NCBI GenBank assembly: GCA_019115385.1
Contig: DXDR01000014.1
Coordinates: forward strand, 62,001-126,000
Source: Candidatus Mediterraneibacter avicola
Lineage (GTDB): Bacteria; Bacillota; Clostridia; Lachnospirales; Lachnospiraceae
Direction: 5' to 3'
DNA: 64,000 nucleotides
Part shown: one piece after another, positions 44,567 through 52,933 of the stretch
Position numbering within the stretch: position 1 is the stretch's first letter
How the letters are laid out: the number at the start of each line of letters is the position of its first letter
The notes under the pieces: generated by a model
The model's database searches: none
What the model was told of the DNA's origin: nothing
The model's input: the letters and a program-made list of their open reading frames with translations, nothing else
Made by a program: the position numbers and the translations under genes

Positions 44567-45171
44567 TCTTCCTCTGTATTTTGGGCGGCCAGCCCGTCAA
44601 TGATTTTTTCGATCATTGTTTTTTTAAGATAGACATCAAAACTCAGATTACAGATAAACGCGAAAAGCTGCAGTTCATCTTGATTTTTCCTGTCGGAAAT
44701 ATCGGAAAATGCTTCCAGCGATTTGTCGTAAGCTGCCCGGACCGTCTCCTGGAGCTGTTTGATCCGGCTCTTTTCCATTTCACAGATTTCTTGATAGAGG
44801 CCGGAGAGCTCTACGTCTTCTTCCCCGGAAAAATATTTTTCTCTGAGAGGTTTTAAAACGGTTTCAATATCCTTGATGGACAGGATATTTTTAAAATAAT
44901 AAATAAAAATCAACAGGAGCACATGCTCTTTGGAATATTTTTTCTTTACAGGAGGCGGCAGAAGATTATTTTTTGTGTAATTGTTGATCATAGTTTTTGT
45001 CAGAATCTTATCTTCGTCGTATCTCTTTGTAGATGCAAGCTGTGTGTCCATGAACGTGGTGACCTGATCCATATACAGGTCTATATTCGGGATTTCTTCC
45101 GGACGGATATAGTCAATGCGGGAGAGACTCTCCAGAATACTGTTCAGTATATCGTTTGTATCAACTGTCAT
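44563..45171 (-). CDS. DUF1836 domain-containing protein
   Basis: A 202-residue protein of the DUF1836 family, seen mainly in Firmicutes. The N-terminal half resembles a MerR-like winged helix (DEDKILTKTMINNYTKNNLLPPPVKKKYSKEHVLLL). Function is not established; a regulatory role has been suggested from the fold. GAGGTGA precedes the ATG. Confidence 0.82.
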   Translation of the reverse strand: MTVDTNDILNSILESLSRIDYIRPEEIPNIDLYMDQVTTFMDTQLASTKRYDEDKILTKTMINNYTKNNLLPPPVKKKYSKEHVLLLIFIYYFKNILSIKDIETVLKPLREKYFSGEEDVELSGLYQEICEMEKSRIKQLQETVRAAYDKSLEAFSDISDRKNQDELQLFAFICNLSFDVYLKKTMIEKIIDGLAAQNTEEE

Positions 45172-45363
45172 ATTATCACCTCAGTACAGCTATTATATAG
45201 TAATTGAAACCAGATGGCAAGAAGAACTGAAGAAAAAGGCGGCAAAATCAGGTTGACAATCGGGAATGTGCGTTCGATAATAGTAATACTCAGATCAGTA
45301 TTCCGGGACGGACAGGTATATACCGGTAATTGATATTTTTTGATTGAAGCAAAGGAGAAATTT

Positions 45364-47643
45364 ATGAATATACACGAACAACTGAATGCCCCTCAGAGAG
45401 AAGCGGTGCTGTACACAGATGGTCCGCTGCTGATCCTGGCCGGCGCAGGGTCGGGGAAGACAAGAGTACTTACACACCGTATTGCGTATCTCATTGAAGA
45501 AAAAGGAGTCAATCCCTGGAATATTCTCGCCATTACTTTTACCAATAAAGCGGCCGGAGAGATGCGCCAGAGAGTGGATGACCTTGTAGGGTTCGGATCG
45601 GAGAGTATCTGGGTGAGTACGTTTCACTCGGCATGTGTGAGGATCCTTCGGAGATATATTGACAGACTGGGATATGACAGTCGGTTTACGATTTATGACA
45701 CAGATGACCAGAAGACGCTGATGAAAGAAGTATGCAGGAAGGCCGACATTGATACGAAAAAATTTAAAGAGCGTATGCTTCTGTCTGTTATTTCTTCGGC
45801 AAAAAATGAAATGATCCTGCCGGAAGAGTTTGAACTGAATGCCGGGGGTGACTTCGCACAGCTTAAGATCGCGAGGGCATACCGTGAGTATGAGGCTCAG
45901 CTTAAGGCAAACAATGCATTGGATTTTGACGATCTGCTGCTGAAGACAGTGCAGCTTCTTGAGACGCAGCCAGATGTGAGGGATAATTATCAGGAACGGT
46001 TCCGCTATATCATGGTGGACGAATATCAGGATACAAACACCGTGCAGTTCCGGCTTGTAAGCCTGCTGGCCGGAAAATACAGGAATCTCTGTGTGGTAGG
46101 TGATGACGATCAGTCCATCTATAAGTTCCGCGGCGCAAATATTCGGAATATCCTGGATTTTGAAAAAGAGTTCCCTGACGCCCGGGTGATCAAGCTGGAG
46201 CAGAATTATCGGTCAACGGCAAATATTCTGAACGCTGCAAATCACGTTATACGAAACAACAGGGGGCGTAAAGAGAAAACGCTCTGGACAGACAAGGGAG
46301 CAGGGGAAAAGATACAGCTGCGGCAGTTTGACACCGCTTATGATGAGGCGGAGTTTATCGCGGAGGATATTGCCTCGGAAGTACGCGGCGGCGCGTCTTA
46401 TAAGGACAGCGCAGTGCTTTACCGGACCAACGCCCAGTCCCGTATGCTGGAAGAAAAATTTGTGGCAATGAGCATTCCCTATAAAATCGTGGGAGGAATA
46501 AATTTCTATGCCCGCAGGGAGATCAAAGATGTTCTGGCCTATTTAAAGACCATTGACAATGGCAGGGACGACCTGGCGGTGCGACGGATCATCAATGTGC
46601 CGAAACGAGGGATCGGACTGACAACGATAAACCGTATTCAGGAGTCGGCTGCCGCCAGGGAAATCAGCTTTTATGATGCGCTCCTGGCTCCGGAACTGAT
46701 CCCCGGTGTGGGGAGAAGCGCATCAAAGCTGGATTCATTTGCGGCTCTCATTGAGTATTTTAAAGAGCAGGCTCGGAAGGAAAGCCTGACAGATCTGATC
46801 AATGAGGTGATTGAAAAGACCGGCTATATAGAGAATCTGGACGCAGACGATCCCCTGGAGGCCCAGGCCAGGATTGAGAATATTGACGAACTATTGAACA
46901 AGGCGGCAGCATATGAAGAGGAATGTGCCGACCGGGATGAAAAAGCAGATCTGAGCAGTTTCCTGGAGGAAGTGGCGCTGGTGGCAGACATTGACAGCCT
47001 GGATGAGAACCAGGATTATGTGGTGCTCATGACTCTGCACAGTGCAAAAGGTCTGGAGTTTCCCCATGTGTACCTTGCAGGAATGGAGGACGGCCTTTTT
47101 CCAAGTTACATGACGATCACTGCGGATGACAGAGAAGAACTGGAAGAAGAGCGCAGACTCTGCTATGTGGGGATCACCCGTGCTGAAGAAAAGCTGACCC
47201 TGACATGTGCGCGCCGTCGGATGATCCGGGGAGAAACTCAGTACAATAGGATATCCCGTTTTGTAGGTGAGATTCCCGTAGAAATCCTGGACACGGGAAG
47301 CCGCAGGGCGGAAGAAGGAGAAAGCTTCCCCACGCAGGATACATATCGCAGTGCAAGGGCTGCATTTCAGGCCAGACCATTCGCAGCCGATTATTCACAG
47401 GGGCGGTCCGGCAGTTCAGAAAGACAGCCTTTTTCCTCCCTGCAGAAGGGAAGCCAGCTTGCGGCCGGAACAGGCGGCGGTCTCTCCTATGGCCCGGGCG
47501 ACAGGGTCCGTCATGTAAAATTCGGTGAGGGGACTGTGCTGGATATAAAAGAAGGAGGCAGAGACTACGAAGTGACCGTCAATTTTGACGGCGCAGGTAT
47601 AAGAAAGATGTTTGCCATGTTTGCGAAGCTGATTAAAATATAA
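45364..47643 (+). CDS. pcrA: ATP-dependent DNA helicase PcrA (UvrD family)
   Basis: A 759-residue SF1A helicase. Motifs in order: AGAGSGKTRVLTHRIAYL (I), TFTNKAAGEMRQR (Ia), VDEYQDTN (II), GDDDQSIYKFRGA (III), EQNYRST (IV), TLHSAKGLEFPHVYLAG (V) and YVGITRAEE (VI). The C-terminus has the Tudor-like RNA polymerase-binding piece GPGDRVRHVKFGEGTVLDI. It unwinds DNA during repair and removes recombination or transcription blocks. The track start is 24 nt early; ATG 45364 has AAAGGAG. Confidence 0.96.
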   Translation: MNIHEQLNAPQREAVLYTDGPLLILAGAGSGKTRVLTHRIAYLIEEKGVNPWNILAITFTNKAAGEMRQRVDDLVGFGSESIWVSTFHSACVRILRRYIDRLGYDSRFTIYDTDDQKTLMKEVCRKADIDTKKFKERMLLSVISSAKNEMILPEEFELNAGGDFAQLKIARAYREYEAQLKANNALDFDDLLLKTVQLLETQPDVRDNYQERFRYIMVDEYQDTNTVQFRLVSLLAGKYRNLCVVGDDDQSIYKFRGANIRNILDFEKEFPDARVIKLEQNYRSTANILNAANHVIRNNRGRKEKTLWTDKGAGEKIQLRQFDTAYDEAEFIAEDIASEVRGGASYKDSAVLYRTNAQSRMLEEKFVAMSIPYKIVGGINFYARREIKDVLAYLKTIDNGRDDLAVRRIINVPKRGIGLTTINRIQESAAAREISFYDALLAPELIPGVGRSASKLDSFAALIEYFKEQARKESLTDLINEVIEKTGYIENLDADDPLEAQARIENIDELLNKAAAYEEECADRDEKADLSSFLEEVALVADIDSLDENQDYVVLMTLHSAKGLEFPHVYLAGMEDGLFPSYMTITADDREELEEERRLCYVGITRAEEKLTLTCARRRMIRGETQYNRISRFVGEIPVEILDTGSRRAEEGESFPTQDTYRSARAAFQARPFAADYSQGRSGSSERQPFSSLQKGSQLAAGTGGGLSYGPGDRVRHVKFGEGTVLDIKEGGRDYEVTVNFDGAGIRKMFAMFAKLIKI

Positions 47644-47795
47644 ACCGTATTGACCGGCGGAATGACCGAAGCAGACAGGGAGACCAGATCAGAAAATCAA
47701 TCAATTTGTAATAAATTAGTAGTAAATTGAAAATGTTAGTGTTATAATAACAGAAAGTAAACCGCTGTCGGCAGGACAGGGAAAGGACGTGAATT

Positions 47796-48035
47796 ATGAG
47801 CAAGGTAGAAGAGTTTATTGCTGAATCGAAATTAAGTGACTTACTGAAAAGGAATGGCGAAGAAAAACAAAAAAACACAGTAATCTGGGTGCTGGCCATC
47901 ATAGGAGCAATAGCGGCAGTAGCTGGAATCGCATATGCAGTGTACCGCTTCTTCACACCGGACTATCTGGAAGATTTCGAAGACGACTTTGACGATGACT
48001 TCGATGATTATTTCAGTGAGGAAGATCAGGTATAA
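47796..48035 (+). CDS. small single-pass membrane protein with acidic tail
   Basis: A 79-residue protein. Residues 1-27 are polar, residues about 28-52 form one membrane helix (VIWVLAIIGAIAAVAGIAYAVYRFF) and the remainder is strongly acidic (LEDFEDDFDDDFDDYFSEED). No known function. AAAGGA lies 8 nt before the ATG and a TATAAT box is present about 55 nt upstream, so expression is plausible. Similar small proteins occur next to pcrA in related genomes, to my recollection. Confidence 0.75.
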   Translation: MSKVEEFIAESKLSDLLKRNGEEKQKNTVIWVLAIIGAIAAVAGIAYAVYRFFTPDYLEDFEDDFDDDFDDYFSEEDQV

Positions 48036-48066
48036 AAATTAGCGGAAAAATATAAGAACAGAATAA

Positions 48067-48100
48067 AGGCGGGATGCAGAAGAGCACCCTGCCTCTTTTA
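48067..48100 (+). terminator. terminator after the small membrane protein gene
   Basis: AGGCGGG pairs with CCC-T-GCCT across a 13-nt loop and is followed by CTTTTATT. Confidence 0.6.
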
Positions 48101-48103
48101 TTG

Positions 48104-48196
48104 CTTCAAAAGGGGCCAGACCCCTTTGAAGAAAATTGTCTGAAAACTTGAGCAAAAGGGGTCAGGCCCCTTTTGAAAGAATTATCTGAAAACTTG
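48104..48196. repeat. two tandem 46-bp palindromic repeat units
   Basis: Each unit has an inverted core, AAAGGGG-N5-CCCCTTT (48108-48127; 48154-48174), followed by a conserved TCTGAAAACTTG (48139-48150; 48185-48196). The period is exactly 46 bp. The loop differs between copies (CCAGA, TCAGG) while the stems are kept. The last unit runs into the rlmD ribosome site (GGAGAGAAG). It resembles widespread short palindromic elements with GGGG...CCCC cores. Confidence 0.85.
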
Positions 48197-48205
48197 GAGA
48201 GAAGA

Positions 48206-49570
48206 ATGAAAAAGGGACAGATTTTTGAAGGTATTATTGAGAGGGTGGATTTTCCGAATAAGGGATTTGTCCATATTTCGGAAGAAGACGGATATGTTAC
48301 GGTGAAGAACGGAATCCCGGGGCAGAAAGTCCGGTTTGTAATTAATAAGTTTAAGAGGGGCAATGCAGAGGGCCGCCTTCTGGAGGTGCTGGAACAGTCT
48401 CCTCTTGAAACGAGAAAGCCGGTGTGCAGTATTTTCCCGGCCTGCGGGGGATGTATGTATCAGACTATGCCCTATGAAGAGCAGATGAAGATGAAGGAAG
48501 GGCAGATACGCAGGCTTATGGATGAGGCGGTTAAAGGCGAATATGTCTTTGAAGGCGTGAAAGCCAGTCCGAAAGAATTCGGCTATCGTAACAAGATGGA
48601 GTTTTCTTTTGGGGATGAGTACAAGGACGGCCCGCTTTCCCTCGGACTGCATAAAAAAGGCAGCACATATGATGTGCTGACAGCGGGAGACTGCAGACTT
48701 GTGCATGAGGATATGAATAAGATTCTCCTTTGTGTACTGGAGTATTTCCGTGAGAGGAATGTCAGCTATTATAGAAAAATGCAGCACAGCGGATATCTGC
48801 GGCATCTGCTCTTAAGAAGAGGGGATGCGACGGGAGAGATTCTGGTTAATCTGGTGACAACGACTCAGGAAGAACACGATCTTACTCATCTTGTGAGCAG
48901 GCTATTGGAACTGAAGCTGGAGGGCCGGATCGTGGGAATCCTCCATATCCTAAATGACGCGCTTTCCGATGTGGTGAAAAGCGACGAGACAAGGGTGCTG
49001 TACGGACAGGACTTTTTCTATGAAAAGATTCTCGGGCTGGAATTCAAGATAACACCATTCTCTTTTTTTCAGCCAAATACAAAAGGAGCGGAAGTGCTGT
49101 ATGAAACAGTGAGAGAATACATTGGCGATATCCATGAACTGACGGTATTTGATCTGTTCAGCGGCACAGGAACTATCAGCCAGGTGCTGGCTCCGGTGGC
49201 AAAACAGGTAGTGGGTGTGGAAATTGTCGAAGAAGCGGTGGAGGCTGCACGGGAAAATGCCGCGCACAACAGTATTTCCAACTGTAAATTCATAGCAGGC
49301 GATGTATTTCAGGCGCTGGATGAGATTGAGGAAAAGCCGGATGTGATCGTGTTAGACCCGCCCCGGGACGGAATACATCCGAAGGCGCTGCCAAAGATCC
49401 TGAACTATGGTGTGGATAGGATCGTGTACATCTCATGTAAGATGACAAGTCTGGCGCGGGATCTGGAGATGATGCAGCTTGCGGGGTACAGAGTGGAGAA
49501 GATGACGGCAGTGGATCAGTTTTGTGAGACAGTGCATGTGGAGACCGTAGTTTTGCTATCACACAAATAA
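48206..49570 (+). CDS. rlmD: 23S rRNA (uracil-C5)-methyltransferase, RlmD/RumA family
   Basis: A 454-residue enzyme. Residues 1-60 are a TRAM RNA-binding domain. Cysteines CSIFPACGGCMYQ near residue 75 belong to the family Fe-S site. The SAM site is FDLFSGTGTISQVL near residue 315, and the catalytic region is DPPRDGIHPKAL followed by YISCKMTSLARDL with the nucleophilic Cys. It methylates a uridine in 23S rRNA; whether position 747 or 1939 cannot be told. ATG 48206 has GGAGAGAAG upstream; the track start at 48173 lies inside the repeat. Confidence 0.92.
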   Translation: MKKGQIFEGIIERVDFPNKGFVHISEEDGYVTVKNGIPGQKVRFVINKFKRGNAEGRLLEVLEQSPLETRKPVCSIFPACGGCMYQTMPYEEQMKMKEGQIRRLMDEAVKGEYVFEGVKASPKEFGYRNKMEFSFGDEYKDGPLSLGLHKKGSTYDVLTAGDCRLVHEDMNKILLCVLEYFRERNVSYYRKMQHSGYLRHLLLRRGDATGEILVNLVTTTQEEHDLTHLVSRLLELKLEGRIVGILHILNDALSDVVKSDETRVLYGQDFFYEKILGLEFKITPFSFFQPNTKGAEVLYETVREYIGDIHELTVFDLFSGTGTISQVLAPVAKQVVGVEIVEEAVEAARENAAHNSISNCKFIAGDVFQALDEIEEKPDVIVLDPPRDGIHPKALPKILNYGVDRIVYISCKMTSLARDLEMMQLAGYRVEKMTAVDQFCETVHVETVVLLSHK

Positions 49571-49597
49571 AGAAAAGGGCTGATAATGCCTTGAAAT

Positions 49598-49661
49598 AAA
49601 GGAGTTCTTACTACCGTGGCGGTTGACACCTCCGGTAATGAGAACTCCTTTTTCTTTTTGT
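49598..49661 (+). terminator. strong terminator after rlmD
   Basis: AAAGGAGTTCT and AGAACTCCTTT form a perfect 11-bp outer stem with an inner ACCG/CGGT stem, followed by TTTTCTTTTT. Confidence 0.9.
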
Positions 49662-49860
49662 CAGAACATGTCGAAGATAGGGGTTGTGGATACGATTCTA
49701 CTTTTTCGGGTGGTTGTGGCTATGATTTTGCTTTTTAGAGTCTTTCTGTGGTGGATAAGGATATGGCATCAATAGCTTGACATTTGTCAACAGCGTGTTG
49801 AGTGTATGTAGATTCTCGTTGTAATAGTAATTACTTTTTTACTGAGAAATTAGTTTGTAA
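49662..49860. other. gene-poor stretch before the restriction operon
   Basis: The only coding candidate is a 35-residue hydrophobic ORF (49668-49775, MSKIGVVDTILLFRV...) with an internal duplication (VVDTILLFRV / VVAMILLFRV) and no ribosome site. The DNA is AT-rich and contains an extra TTGTAAT half-site at 49819, similar to the operator further on. I see nothing else. Confidence 0.4.
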
Positions 49861-49894
49861 ACAGGTTGTAATTCATATTGTAATTACAATCTGT
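49861..49894. promoter_or_regulatory. 13-bp inverted-repeat operator of the Phd/hsd operon
   Basis: ACAGGTTGTAATT and AATTACAATCTGT are inverted with one mismatch around 8 bp; the inner TTGTAATTACAA (49878-49889) is itself a perfect palindrome. The site overlaps the -35, as expected for autorepression by a Phd-type protein. Confidence 0.65.
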
Positions 49895-49906
49895 TTATGC
49901 TACAAT
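49878..49906 (+). promoter_or_regulatory. promoter of the Phd-hsdMSR operon
   Basis: TTGTAA, 17-nt spacer, TACAAT, about 40 nt upstream of the GTG start. Confidence 0.7.
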
Positions 49907-49945
49907 GGATAGTGGGAAACTAGAAAACAGAGAGGAGGTTTTGGG

Positions 49946-50149
49946 GTGAATAAAAAAAGCAAAGAGCCAATGCAACATTTTAATATAGGGGAGTTCAATC
50001 GCGGTCAATCATCAAAGCTGTTGCGAGAATTGGCTGAAAACGACAAAACAGCCTACATACTGAAAAACGGAAAACCGTTAGCTGTTGTTATATCCAATGC
50101 GAGATATGAACGACTGCTGGAGGCGGGAATTGACATAAGGGATTATTGA
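49946..50149 (+). CDS. Phd/YefM-type antitoxin-like protein
   Basis: A 67-residue protein with the Phd/YefM fold: FNIGEFNRGQSSKLLRELAENDKTAYILKNGKPLAVVISNARYERLLE. The N-terminal part binds DNA in known members and the C-terminal part neutralises a toxin. Here the C-terminus stops shortly after the DNA-binding fold and no toxin gene follows; hsdM is next, 39 bp away. It probably acts as an autorepressor of the restriction operon. The start is GTG behind AGAGGAGG, with a palindromic operator at the promoter. Confidence 0.82.
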   Translation: MNKKSKEPMQHFNIGEFNRGQSSKLLRELAENDKTAYILKNGKPLAVVISNARYERLLEAGIDIRDY

Positions 50150-50188
50150 GACACGTAATATAAACCATAGAATGGAGGAACTTGCTAT

Positions 50189-52933
50189 ATGAATAAACGA
50201 CAATTGGCTGCCGCGATATGGAAATCGGCCAACGAGATGCGTTCTAAAATAGAGGCCAATGAATACAAGGATTATATCCTGGGATTTATCTTTTATAGAT
50301 ATCTGTCTGAAAAGGAATTGCGTTTCTTTAAGGAACAAAGGATGTCGGATGAAGATATAAAAGAGATGAATGAATCTGATGAGGAGTTTGTAGATTTCAC
50401 CAAAGAATCTATCGGCTATTTTATTTCCTACGAGAATTTGTTTTCTACATGGCTGGAAAAAGGTAGCGATTTTGATGTTTCTGATGTAAGGCGTGCTCTG
50501 ACTGCTTTTGACCGGCTTATCAGTCCGTCTCACAAAAAGGTGTTCGAGAAAATATTCAATACCCTTCAAACTGGCTTATCAAAGCTGGGAGAAACAGCAA
50601 CCACACAGACAAAATCCATAAATGCCCTTATTAAGTTGATCAGACGTATCCCTATGGATGGACGTCAGGATTATGATGTTCTCGGCTTTATTTACGAGTA
50701 TTTAATTGGTCAGTTTGCCGCCAATGCAGGAAAAAAAGCGGGTGAGTTCTACACGCCGCATGAAGTGTCGATGCTTATGTCTGAGATTGTGGCAAACCAC
50801 CTGAAAGACAGGACAGAAATCCGCATATATGATCCCACTTCAGGCTCCGGTTCCCTATTAATTAACATGGGCGCTGCTGCATCCAAGTATATTAGTGGAG
50901 GAAAACGAATCAGTTATTATGCACAGGAATTGAAAGAGAATACATATAACCTAACCAGAATGAATCTTGTGATGAGAGATATCGATCCGGCTAATATTTA
51001 TGTGAGAAATGGTGATACGTTGGAAGAGGATTGGCCTTTTTTTGAGGAAGGCGACATTGAACATTATCAGCTTGTTCGCGTGGATGCTGTAGTATCAAAT
51101 CCTCCTTATTCACAGAAGTGGGATCCCAAAAACAAGGAACATGATGCACGCTTTTCTGATTATGGAATAGCGCCCAGAGGTAAGGCCGATTATGCGTTTC
51201 TGCTGCACGATTTGTATCATTTGGAGAAGGATGGCATCATGGCGATAGTTCTTCCCCACGGTGTCCTTTTTCGTGGAAATGAAGAATATACAATTCGAAA
51301 AAATCTGATAGAAAAAAACAACATTGATGCGATTATTGGACTTCCCGGCAATATTTTCTTCGGTACATCTATTCAGACGTTAATCATGGTGCTAAAGAGG
51401 GAGAGGGCAGAGACGGATGTTCTTATTATCGATGCGTCGAAAGGATTCGAAAAAGCAGGAAAGAGCAACCGACTGCGTTCTTCGGATATCAAACGTATTG
51501 TGGATTGTATGCGTACCCGTGCTGTTATTCCTGGATTTTCTGAGCGCGTAAGTAAGGAAAGGATTAAGGAAAACGATTATAATCTGAATATTCCTCGTTA
51601 CGTTGATTCCTATGAAAAGCCGGAACCTTGGGATTTGCATTCCATCATGTTTGGAGGCATTCCAAATATAGAGCTGGATGCGCTGGAAGAGTATTGGAAG
51701 GCGTTTCCGACACTCAGAGATTATCTATATAAGCCGATCTCTGAGCGATATGTACAAATTGCATTTTCTGACATTGGACAGGCAGTGAATAATGAAGCGT
51801 CTGTTATTAGATACAAGGATGCGTATGCCGACGCTTTTGCCGATTTACGGAAAAAACTGCGATCTGTTCTGATTGAGCAGTATTCCACGATATCTCCACA
51901 GGCCGAGGAGGAAAAGTTTACAGCGGACATTTTCAAGAGGTTGGAAACTATTGCGGTGATAGACAGATATGAGGCATTTCAAGTATTGGATAATGTGTGG
52001 AATCAGATATCTGCCGATGTGGAGATAATACAGACAGAGGGTGAAGCTGCCATAGTACAGGTGGACCCTCATATGGTGACAAAGAAAAAGGATGACAAGG
52101 AAGTAGAAGTTCAAGATGGCTGGGAGGGACATATTCTGCCCTTTGAGCTGGTGCAGGAGATGTATCTTACGGAAGATTTGCATCAACTACAGGAGCTTCA
52201 AAGGAAGGCGGCAACAATATCCGCTTCCTACAGCGATATGATTGATGGCTTTACGGACGAGGAAAAAGAAACTGGAATTTTGAATGATGCAGGTACAGAA
52301 TTTATCAGTAAGGAAGTCAAATCTAAGGCAGATGAAGTGCTGGAGGAAATTGAATCTGATGAGATAAATGCCCTTCTGGAATATTTGACACTGCCACAAA
52401 AGAAAAAGGCTGAATTTGTTAAATCTGCTACTGCTGTGGATTGGTCTGCAATGACAGCCAACAAGAATGGCATTTATACCAAGGCGGTAGTTACTGCTCG
52501 TGTGAAGGAGCTTAAGGCAAATTGGGTGTTCCCAGAGGATTCCTTTGAGCAGAAGTTGCTTAATATTGTGGCTACTATGGAGCAAGAAGCTGCATTGAAA
52601 CGTGAAATCAAGACAAGGAGTGCCGAGTTGCATGAGAAGACAAAGAGTCTGATTGAGGGCATGGAACCTGAAAAGGCTAAAGCAGTGCTGGAAGAAAAAT
52701 GGATTACGCCTATTGTGAACGGCATCATGGAACTTCCGGAGAAACTCATTAGTGGGTTTATAACAAGACTTGCTGTTTTGCAACAGAAATACTCTGTGAC
52801 GTTTGCTGCAGTGGGAAAACGGATCGCAGAAAGTGAAGAGGAAATTTCTGGCTATGTTTCCAAACTCAGAGGTGATGAATTTGATATGGCTGGGTTAGCA
52901 GAGTTGCAGAAACTGTTAGGAGGTGATGATTGA
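50189..52933 (+). CDS. hsdM: type I restriction-modification DNA methyltransferase subunit
   Basis: A 914-residue HsdM. Residues 1-150 form the N-terminal helical domain (RQLAAAIWKSANEMRSKIEANEYKDYILGFIFYRYL). Residues about 170-480 are the N6-adenine methylase with AGEFYTPHEVSMLM, SAM motif DPTSGSGSLLINMG and catalytic NPPYSQKW. The rest, about 380 residues, is a charged, partly coiled-coil extension with no motif I recognise; standard HsdM is about 500-550 aa. GGAGG precedes the ATG. It works with HsdS as the methylase core. Confidence 0.93.
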   Translation: MNKRQLAAAIWKSANEMRSKIEANEYKDYILGFIFYRYLSEKELRFFKEQRMSDEDIKEMNESDEEFVDFTKESIGYFISYENLFSTWLEKGSDFDVSDVRRALTAFDRLISPSHKKVFEKIFNTLQTGLSKLGETATTQTKSINALIKLIRRIPMDGRQDYDVLGFIYEYLIGQFAANAGKKAGEFYTPHEVSMLMSEIVANHLKDRTEIRIYDPTSGSGSLLINMGAAASKYISGGKRISYYAQELKENTYNLTRMNLVMRDIDPANIYVRNGDTLEEDWPFFEEGDIEHYQLVRVDAVVSNPPYSQKWDPKNKEHDARFSDYGIAPRGKADYAFLLHDLYHLEKDGIMAIVLPHGVLFRGNEEYTIRKNLIEKNNIDAIIGLPGNIFFGTSIQTLIMVLKRERAETDVLIIDASKGFEKAGKSNRLRSSDIKRIVDCMRTRAVIPGFSERVSKERIKENDYNLNIPRYVDSYEKPEPWDLHSIMFGGIPNIELDALEEYWKAFPTLRDYLYKPISERYVQIAFSDIGQAVNNEASVIRYKDAYADAFADLRKKLRSVLIEQYSTISPQAEEEKFTADIFKRLETIAVIDRYEAFQVLDNVWNQISADVEIIQTEGEAAIVQVDPHMVTKKKDDKEVEVQDGWEGHILPFELVQEMYLTEDLHQLQELQRKAATISASYSDMIDGFTDEEKETGILNDAGTEFISKEVKSKADEVLEEIESDEINALLEYLTLPQKKKAEFVKSATAVDWSAMTANKNGIYTKAVVTARVKELKANWVFPEDSFEQKLLNIVATMEQEAALKREIKTRSAELHEKTKSLIEGMEPEKAKAVLEEKWITPIVNGIMELPEKLISGFITRLAVLQQKYSVTFAAVGKRIAESEEEISGYVSKLRGDEFDMAGLAELQKLLGGDD

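Noticed and set aside
44521-44856. 111-aa plus-strand ORF after yerC
   Set aside because: Starts inside the terminator and is antisense to the DUF1836 gene.
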